Part shown: positions 61,967-64,000 of the stretch, piece by piece
How positions within the stretch are numbered: the stretch's first letter is position 1
Layout: every line of letters starts with the position of its first letter
From: Rhizobium leguminosarum
GTDB taxonomy: Bacteria; Pseudomonadota; Alphaproteobacteria; Rhizobiales; Rhizobiaceae
Assembly: GCF_017876795.1 (NCBI RefSeq)
Contig: NZ_JAGIOR010000001.1
Coordinates: 4,986,501-5,050,500, forward strand
DNA length: 64,000 nucleotides
Reading direction: 5' to 3'
Translations under genes and position numbers: made by a program
The notes under the pieces: model-generated
What the model was told of the DNA's origin: nothing
The model's database searches: none
Seen by the model: the letters and a program-made list of their open reading frames with translations, nothing else

Positions 61967-63115
61967 TCAGGAGCGGAAGCGCAGGTTCCGCCGGCTCAGT
62001 TGGCTGACCGTGGTGCAGCCCATCAGCTTCATGTCGCGCTCGATCTCGGTGCGCATCGTCTGCAGCGCCCGTTCGACGCCGGGCTGTCCGGCGGCGGCCA
62101 GCGGGAAGAGATAGTAGCGGCCGAGGCCGACGGCTTTTGCCCCGAGCGACAAGGCCTTGAGAACATGCGTTCCCCGTTGCACGCCGCCATCCATCATGAC
62201 GTCGATGCGATCGCCGACGGCATCGACGATCTCGGCCAGCTGGTCGAAAGCGCTGCGCGAGCCATCGAGCTGGCGGCCGCCATGGTTTGACAGCACGATG
62301 CCGGTGCAGCCGATCTCGACCGCGCGCTTGGCGTCTTCAACCGACATGATGCCCTTCAGGCAGAACTGCCCGCCCCAGGCGCGCACCATCGCCGCCACGT
62401 CGTCCCAGGACATCGAGGGGTCGAGCATTTCGGTGAAGTATCGGCTGATCGACAGCGAGCCGCCGTCCATCTTGACGTGGTTTTCGAGCTGCGGCAGCCG
62501 GAAGCGCTCATGCGTCAGCCAGTCGATCGCCCAGGAAGGCTTGATGGCGAACTGGGTCATGCCGGCGAGATTGAGCTTGAAGGGAATGGCAAATCCGGTG
62601 CGCTTGTCGCGCTCGCGGTTGCCGCCGGTGATGCTGTCGACCGTCAGCATCATCGCCTGCACGCCGGCGTTTTTCGCCCGCGCCATCATTTCGTGATTGA
62701 GGCCGCGGTCCTTGTGGAAATAGAACTGATAGATCTGGGGCCCGTCGCTGATCTGCCGGGCTTCCTCCAGGCTGATCGTGCCGAGCGAGGAGACGCCGAA
62801 CATCGTGCCGTGTTTTGCCGCCGCTGCCGCGACCGCCCGCTCCCCCTGGTGGTGAAAAAGCCGCTGCAGCGCCGTCGGCGAGCAATAGACCGGCATGGCC
62901 AGCTTCTGGCCCATGACCGTCACCGACATGTCGACCTCGGCCACCCCCCTGAGAACGTCGGGCACCAGATCGCAATTCTCGAAGGCCGCGGTATTGCGCC
63001 GATAGGTCACCTCATCATCGGCGGCGCCATCGATATAGTCGAAGATCGGTCCGGGAAGACGCCGTTTGGCCATGCGCCGGAAATCGTGAAAATTATAGCA
63101 GTCTGTAAGGCGCAT
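61967..63115 (-). CDS. FMN-dependent alpha-hydroxy acid oxidase (LldD-like)
   Basis: 382 residues. It oxidises L-lactate or a similar 2-hydroxy acid, probably passing electrons to the respiratory chain. RRMAKRRLPGPIFDYIDGAA opens it; FMN and active-site residues appear in YCSPTALQRLFHHQGERAVA, FQFYFHKDR-type YQFYFHKDRGLNHE, TVDSITGGNRERDKR, CLKGIMSVEDAKRAVEIGCT and IVLSNHGGRQLDGSRSAFDQ, with the catalytic His-Gly-Gly-Arg. It matches L-lactate dehydrogenase LldD; other 2-hydroxy acids are possible. The start MRLTDCYNFHDF is typical. Confidence 0.9.
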   Translation of the reverse strand: MRLTDCYNFHDFRRMAKRRLPGPIFDYIDGAADDEVTYRRNTAAFENCDLVPDVLRGVAEVDMSVTVMGQKLAMPVYCSPTALQRLFHHQGERAVAAAAAKHGTMFGVSSLGTISLEEARQISDGPQIYQFYFHKDRGLNHEMMARAKNAGVQAMMLTVDSITGGNRERDKRTGFAIPFKLNLAGMTQFAIKPSWAIDWLTHERFRLPQLENHVKMDGGSLSISRYFTEMLDPSMSWDDVAAMVRAWGGQFCLKGIMSVEDAKRAVEIGCTGIVLSNHGGRQLDGSRSAFDQLAEIVDAVGDRIDVMMDGGVQRGTHVLKALSLGAKAVGLGRYYLFPLAAAGQPGVERALQTMRTEIERDMKLMGCTTVSQLSRRNLRFRS

Positions 63116-63440
63116 CTTTTGCTCGACCCGTTTGCTTTTCGGGCCGCAACCTAAAGCACGATTGGAAAGCTTGCCAAGGCTTCATCGTGCGATTTACGGC
63201 TTGTTGGAGAGGATATCGCACTCACGGCCGAGATTCCGCCTGACCCGCCGCGTGAGATGGCGAATGACTGCCACCGGCAGTTTCGGATACGTCGACGCGC
63301 CGCAAGCCTCGCCGTGGCACGATCATGTGCGGGAGCTTGATCGCCGACGCCAGACCGAGCCTTGCCAGCAGGCGCGGTCAAGACGATACCGACCGCTCGA
63401 GTCCGCGCGGGCTCCCGAGTTCGGCAGACCGGCTTCGCCG
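63116..63440. other. Intergenic stretch without a recognisable gene
   Basis: About 325 bases upstream of the lldD-like gene. A long plus-strand frame crosses it (from 63132) but has Arg-rich composition, no ribosome site and no recognisable domain, and it runs into the repeat at 63441. I see no RNA gene. Confidence 0.5.
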
Positions 63441-63603
63441 GCCCCCTTATCCGCCCCACGGGCACCAACCGGGGTCGAGCCACAGGTCTCGACCCGTCCT
63501 TTGGACCCCCGCTGGGGAGAAGAGGGAATCGAGCAGCTGCGGCACCCTCCTTCGCCCGCTTGCGGAAGTCCGAAGGACGATGGCGGCCGCGGAATGAAGG
63601 GCT
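63441..63603. repeat. RIME-like repeat, diverged copy
   Basis: GCCCCCTTATCCGCCCCACG then ACCGGGGTCGAGCCACAGG and TCTCGACCCGTCCTTTGGAC are clear RIME blocks. The right part (CTTGCGGAAGTCCGAAGGAC...AATGAAGGGCTGACG) has diverged. It ends just before the partial PfkB gene. Confidence 0.65.
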
Positions 63604-63619
63604 GACGCCGGCTTAGACC

Positions 63620-64000
63620 TTAAAGTCCGATCTCATGCGCCCAAGGCGGGTTGGCGCCGGCGCGGGAGACGGTGACGGCGGCGGCTTTGGCGCCGAGGGT
63701 GAGCGCGTTGCGGAGCGCCTGCTCGTCGAGCGAGGCGACCTGTGCCTTGGTCAACAGATTGTCTATCTTCAGCGAGGCCAGCACGCCGGCATCGAAGGTA
63801 TCGCCGGCGCCGACCGTATCGACCACGGTGACGCGCTGGCTGGGCACCGTCACCTTACGCTCTTTGGTATAACCGGAGGCGCCTTCGGCGCCCTTGGTGA
63901 TGACGACCAGCTTGGCGCCGTGGTTCAGCCAGTGGGCGGCGAGCGTATCGTGGTCGCCTGAAAGTCCGAACCAGTCGAGGTCCTCGTCGGAGAATTTGAC
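63620..64000 (-). CDS. PfkB family carbohydrate kinase, C-terminal part (runs off the window)
   Basis: The last 126 residues of the protein are here; the frame is open at the window edge. It has the PfkB signature 2 around VDTVGAGDTFDAGVL, with the catalytic Asp and the GAGD anion hole, preceded by HGAKLVVITKGAEGASGYTK. The sequence DEDLDWFGLSGDHDTLA upstream resembles fructokinases. The phosphorylated sugar, probably fructose, is a guess from family style. The gene starts beyond 64000. Confidence 0.88.
   Translation of the reverse strand, partial: VKFSDEDLDWFGLSGDHDTLAAHWLNHGAKLVVITKGAEGASGYTKERKVTVPSQRVTVVDTVGAGDTFDAGVLASLKIDNLLTKAQVASLDEQALRNALTLGAKAAAVTVSRAGANPPWAHEIGL

Noticed and set aside
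63132..63605. 157-residue plus-strand frame before the PfkB gene
   Set aside because: Arg/Pro-rich, runs into a RIME-like repeat, and has no ribosome site or recognised domain.

Overview
The window is high-GC alphaproteobacterial chromosome and looks like the Rhizobium leguminosarum/etli group. The evidence is a gcrA gene whose upstream region is dense in CcrM (GANTC) sites, a SAM-II riboswitch before metZ, a complete pst-pho locus with the long alphaproteobacterial PstA and PstC, dcd2, argD-argF-hslO, and many RIME-like and other palindromic intergenic repeats. Nothing points to a plasmid, prophage or CRISPR array. Strain-level identity is an inference; no search was run.

Layout. 1-7700: housekeeping and small regulatory genes (CAP lipoprotein, MATE pump, pyrD, a DUF952 protein, LuxR-type response regulator, S24 repressor, a thermonuclease-family gene broken by a frameshift beside a perfect 25-bp inverted repeat, TerB-like protein, a periplasmic binding protein). 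8100-19000: chemoreceptor, VOC protein, tRNA-Gly(CCC), dcd2, SAM-II-controlled metZ, apaG, hslO, argF-argD, gcrA. 19000-29600: a repeat cluster holding a decayed GIY-YIG nuclease gene, then pstSCAB-phoU-phoB on the minus strand with a Pho box; phoR is separated from pstS by a DUF559 nuclease gene lying between inverted repeats; ppk2 diverges from phoR. 29600-38600: a membrane-anchored protein, nitronate monooxygenase, tRNA-Thr(CGT), small secreted proteins, an MFS pump, a divergent MarR/NTF2-like pair and a fused ABC transporter. 38670-47990: a deoxy-sugar (probably L-fucose-like) uptake and oxidation cluster led by a GntR/FCD regulator with two winged-helix domains. 48200-54500: cutC with a LysR-type regulator that also has two winged helices, divergent from a yehZYXW-type osmoprotectant transporter. 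54500-64000: VOC protein, GH2 beta-mannosidase with a disrupted N-terminus, PRC-barrel protein, fadD, pgi, an lldD-like oxidase and a partial PfkB kinase.

Functional links. The PhoR-PhoB genes and the Pst transporter form one phosphate-sensing unit, and PPK2 next door would connect it to polyphosphate. Two near-identical 22-bp sites, one beside the GntR gene and one before the sugar-binding protein gene, define a likely local regulon. A shared TTGACGTTTACG palindrome links the nitronate monooxygenase and fadD promoters, 27 kb apart.

Most unusual points: (1) two unrelated repeat families each enclosing a small nuclease gene; (2) a probable quasi-palindrome template-switch mutation that made a pseudogene; (3) two regulators of different families that both carry duplicated DNA-binding domains.
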